46,123 bases of DNA from Bacillota bacterium (GTDB lineage Bacteria; Bacillota; Clostridia; Acetivibrionales; DSM-1351). The stretch spans positions 1 through 46,123 of the forward strand of contig JAEWSZ010000079.1 in NCBI GenBank assembly GCA_023397905.1. The letters run 5' to 3'. The notes under the pieces are model-generated. The model was given only the letters and a program-made list of their open reading frames with translations. It was not told the origin of the DNA and searched no databases. The position numbers and the translations under genes are program-made. Shown here in pieces: positions 43,490-46,123 of this stretch (position 1 is the first letter of the stretch; the number at the start of each line of letters is the position of its first letter).

Positions 43490-44698
43490 TTGCTTGTCGA
43501 GGACTTGCTTGAATTTTATAACGGATTCCTGTTTTCAATAATTATGTGCTATATTACATGCAGGCTCAACTCTGATCTGAAAAATGTCTCTTTTCCAAAA
43601 TACATATGCAGCAGTCTCATTATAACGGCGGTATTGTTTGCAATTAATGTCTTTGTCCCTGATATTAATATGATAGTCAGGGCTGCGGCGCTGATTTCGT
43701 GTGTTGTATTCGTTATGCTTCTTATTTACAGATATAGCCTGTATCATTCTACAATAACGGCATTCTTCGGGGTGATACTCATTGGCTTTGCGGAACTGTT
43801 TGTAGCCCTGGCCTACGCGTATCCCCTGAAGCTGACTTTGGACAAGTACAGGTCCAGCTTTGTACATATTACCGCAGGCGGGATTTTATCATTTTTGTTT
43901 ATATATTTTATTCTTAAATTAATGGCGGATAATTTTATAAAGGTCCGGAAAAGAATATATAAGAAATATCCCAGGTTTACATTGCTTCTGTGCGCAAATA
44001 TGCTCACGGTTTTTATCATACTGCTGTTTGTATTCAGCCTGCTGGGCTATTATTCCGGCTTCAATGCCATATCCGGCGGGAATAATCCCATGTATCTGAG
44101 CATAATCCTTATTTCTGTGGTATTGCTTGCGTCAATATCAGGTACAATATATCTGATAAACTTTTTTATCCTGAACAGGATAAAATATGACCGGCTGAAA
44201 TTGGACAATGTTATGGACGGGATGACAAACACTCTGAACAGGGTATCGGGGCTCAGGTTTATAGAGGAGCAGCTGGAAATATGCAAGAAGTCTGAGCACA
44301 GCCTCACCATCTGCTATGTGGATGTCAACGATCTCAAGATCATTAACGACATGCTGGGACACAAGGAAGGGGACAGGCTCATTAAGACCATTGTGGCGGC
44401 TATTAAGGAAAATATACGGGAGACCGACGTGATAAGCAGGCTGGGAGGGGATGAATTTGTCATCGTATTTCCGGGATGCTCAACTGATTATGCCGCAAAG
44501 GTTCTGAACAGGATCTCCGAAAAGCTGAAGCAGCTGAAACCGCTCAGTACCGACGAAGAATACACCATAAGCATAAGCTTCGGGTTCTCGGAATATGAGG
44601 GCGATTGCCATACCACTGTTGACATGTTGCTGGACAAGGCCGACCACCAGATGTATTTGAATAAAAGGGCCATTAAATCCATGGCAAATTTCATTTGA
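43490..44698 (+). CDS. Membrane-bound diguanylate cyclase
   Basis: A 402-residue protein with six to seven membrane helices (about residues 10-235) followed by a GGDEF domain. The active site is RLGGDEFVI, and RETD five residues before GGDEF forms the inhibitory I-site, so product feedback is expected. It should make cyclic di-GMP in response to an unknown membrane signal. The TTG start has GGGAG upstream. A TATAAT-like box lies at 43434-43439. No c-di-GMP riboswitch is seen in the window. Confidence 0.9.
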   Translation: MLVEDLLEFYNGFLFSIIMCYITCRLNSDLKNVSFPKYICSSLIITAVLFAINVFVPDINMIVRAAALISCVVFVMLLIYRYSLYHSTITAFFGVILIGFAELFVALAYAYPLKLTLDKYRSSFVHITAGGILSFLFIYFILKLMADNFIKVRKRIYKKYPRFTLLLCANMLTVFIILLFVFSLLGYYSGFNAISGGNNPMYLSIILISVVLLASISGTIYLINFFILNRIKYDRLKLDNVMDGMTNTLNRVSGLRFIEEQLEICKKSEHSLTICYVDVNDLKIINDMLGHKEGDRLIKTIVAAIKENIRETDVISRLGGDEFVIVFPGCSTDYAAKVLNRISEKLKQLKPLSTDEEYTISISFGFSEYEGDCHTTVDMLLDKADHQMYLNKRAIKSMANFI

Positions 44699-44795
44699 AA
44701 TTCACCCGGCCTTCACAATTATTCGGAGAATATAATGTATAATAATATCATCCCGGAAGTAATTGAAGCATATTTAGACGGAGAAGGTGACCGAG

Positions 44796-45473
44796 ATGTA
44801 TAAGCTCCTTATTGTAGACGACGAAGCGGGAATACGTGAAATAATAAAAAAATACGCGGTTTTTGAAGGCCATGAAGTGACCGAGGCCTCCGATGGCATG
44901 GAGGCTGTCCGGATATGCAGGGAAAAAGATTTTGACATAATCGTCATGGACATTATGATGCCTGAGCTGGACGGTTTTTCGGCATGCAGGGAAATAAGAA
45001 AAACCAGGAAAACACCGGTTCTCATGCTGTCGGCCCGCGGCGAGGAATATGACAAGATCCACGGCTTTGAGCTGGGAATCGACGACTATGTGGTAAAGCC
45101 CTTTTCACCCAGGGAGCTCATGATGAGGATAAATGCCATCATTACCCGGACCCAAGGTTCCCTCTGGGATGGGAATAAAAAGGAAATAGTCAGTTTTGAA
45201 GGGCTAAAGGTGGATTTTACCGGCAGGCTTGTATATGTGGATGATGTTAAAATCGACATGTCTCCCAAAGAATACGATCTGCTGTTTTATCTTGTGAAGA
45301 ACAGGGGTATTGCTCTGACCAGAGAAAAACTCATTACCGATGTCTGGGGCTATGACTTTTTCGGAGACGACAGGACGCTGGATACCCATATCAAGCTTTT
45401 GAGAAAAAGTCTCGGTGACTGCAGCAAATTCATAGTCACCCTCAGAGGGGTGGGATACCGCTTTGAGGCTTGA
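44796..45473 (+). CDS. OmpR/PhoB family response regulator
   Basis: A 225-residue regulator. The receiver has VDDE, phospho-acceptor Asp52 in VMDIMMPELDG and Lys101 in VVKPFSPREL. The C-terminal winged helix includes LTREKLITDVWGYDF and RTLDTHIKLLRKSLG. ATG 44796 is preferred over GTG 44787 because GGAGAAGG ends nine bases upstream. It overlaps the following kinase gene by 11 bases. Several TATAAT-like boxes at 44733-44746 may serve as promoter. Confidence 0.95.
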   Translation: MYKLLIVDDEAGIREIIKKYAVFEGHEVTEASDGMEAVRICREKDFDIIVMDIMMPELDGFSACREIRKTRKTPVLMLSARGEEYDKIHGFELGIDDYVVKPFSPRELMMRINAIITRTQGSLWDGNKKEIVSFEGLKVDFTGRLVYVDDVKIDMSPKEYDLLFYLVKNRGIALTREKLITDVWGYDFFGDDRTLDTHIKLLRKSLGDCSKFIVTLRGVGYRFEA

Positions 45474-46123
45474 TAAAAGCAGTATAAAATACAAGCTGTT
45501 TTTCTATCTGGCGCTGTTTGCCGCGGTGATGCTTGTGATGCTGTGGCTGTTTCAGATTGTCTTTCTTGATGATTTCTACAGGCATATTAAAATGAACAGT
45601 ATCGTATCCTCTGCCGAAACCATAGAAAAGAATATTGACAATGAAGACCTTGAAGCGCTGCTGGATACTATTGCCCGGGGAAATGAAACCTGTATCAGAA
45701 TATTGAATGAGGACGGAAGCGACGCCTATTCCGTTGATATAACTCCGGATTGTGTAATACACAGGCTGCGCCCCAACGAGTTATTTGAGCTTTATCAGAA
45801 GGCCCAAAACAACGGCGGCACATATTTTGAACTCTTTGACAGGGAAGCTCCCAAAAACAGTCCTGACCGGGGCGGGCACTTTGAGGGGAATATTCCGAAA
45901 CCCATGGGCGGAAATCCCCAGAGTATGATCTACGTGAAGGTGACTGGCAGGAGCGACGGGTCAAAGGCCATAGTCATGCTGAATTCCACAATAACCCCCG
46001 TCAACGCCACAGTGGATACTCTGAGAATACAGCTCGCATATGTCACGGTCATAACCCTGCTCATGGCGGTGGTAATGGCGCTGCTTATTTCAAAAAGAAT
46101 ATCAAAGCCCATTATTAAAATAA
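45463..46123 (+). CDS. Sensor histidine kinase, N-terminal part (runs off the window)
   Basis: From TTG 45463, inside the end of the regulator gene, a frame stays open to the right edge: 220 residues. It begins with a membrane helix (FFYLALFAAVMLVMLWLFQI), has an extracytoplasmic region of about 145 residues, and a second membrane helix (AYVTVITLLMAVVMALLI) leading into SKRISKPI, the start of a HAMP domain. This layout and the coupling to an OmpR-type regulator identify a sensor kinase; the catalytic domains lie beyond the window. Confidence 0.85.
   Translation, partial: MRLDKSSIKYKLFFYLALFAAVMLVMLWLFQIVFLDDFYRHIKMNSIVSSAETIEKNIDNEDLEALLDTIARGNETCIRILNEDGSDAYSVDITPDCVIHRLRPNELFELYQKAQNNGGTYFELFDREAPKNSPDRGGHFEGNIPKPMGGNPQSMIYVKVTGRSDGSKAIVMLNSTITPVNATVDTLRIQLAYVTVITLLMAVVMALLISKRISKPIIKI

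Noticed and set aside
1..46123. CRISPR arrays, tRNA or rRNA genes, phage structural genes, complete transposases
   Set aside because: I looked for regular spaced repeats, tRNA-like arms, conserved rRNA blocks and transposase motifs and found none.

Overview
The window reads as chromosomal DNA of an endospore-forming, anaerobic clostridium (Bacillota). I infer this from yabG (a spore-coat protease gene), the long Gram-positive type SRP RNA followed by dnaX-ybaB-recR, YesM/YesN-type two-component genes beside a sugar ABC transporter, strong AGGAGG ribosome sites and frequent GTG/TTG starts. A Ruminiclostridium-like member of the former Clostridium cluster III is plausible, but no species can be named from the sequence alone.

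Left part (1-23.7 kb), compact and core-like. It begins with the end of a NagZ-type glycoside hydrolase and a convergent pair of YibE/YibF membrane genes. A complete carbohydrate locus follows: sensor kinase and AraC-type regulator, lipoprotein binding protein, two permeases, two medium-chain dehydrogenases, an IolE-like isomerase and a Gfo/Idh/MocA dehydrogenase. No transporter ATPase, kinase or hydrolase lies within this locus (the NagZ gene is upstream of it), so a shared MsmX-like ATPase and an oxidation-based route for an unphosphorylated sugar, polyol or cyclitol are inferred. Then come a DUF362/ferredoxin gene behind a structured leader, yabG, a three-gene envelope cluster (Ser-rich exported protein, cytosolic protein, DUF350 membrane protein), and the SRP RNA-dnaX-ybaB-recR block.

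Middle part (about 23.8-42.6 kb), an AT-richer accessory region with wide gaps. Mostly single small genes are separated by repeats and gene relics. Many are small-molecule modification or tolerance enzymes: two GNAT acetyltransferases and a decayed third, a methyltransferase and a deleted second, a P-loop kinase, RidA, a VOC protein, a truncated ANT(6), an MccF-like S66 peptidase, a SEC-C methionine aminopeptidase and a P-type cation ATPase behind a yybP-ykoY manganese riboswitch. Non-coding structure is the most unusual content. A promoter module (TTGTAT, 17 bp, TAAAAT, then TTGCC) occurs five times, each ahead of a different gene. Three relics of the P-type ATPase share one derived 12-bp deletion. 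A long repeat with insertion-sequence-like ends abuts two of these relics. One copy of that repeat carries a MITE-like insertion that the other copy lacks. A palindromic repeat occurs at three places and supplies the stop codon of the broken ANT(6) gene. The pattern suggests repeated local duplication, deletion and gene capture.

Right part (42.6-46.1 kb), core-like again: an unrecognised 202-residue protein, a membrane-bound diguanylate cyclase, and an OmpR-type regulator overlapping a sensor kinase that runs off the window.
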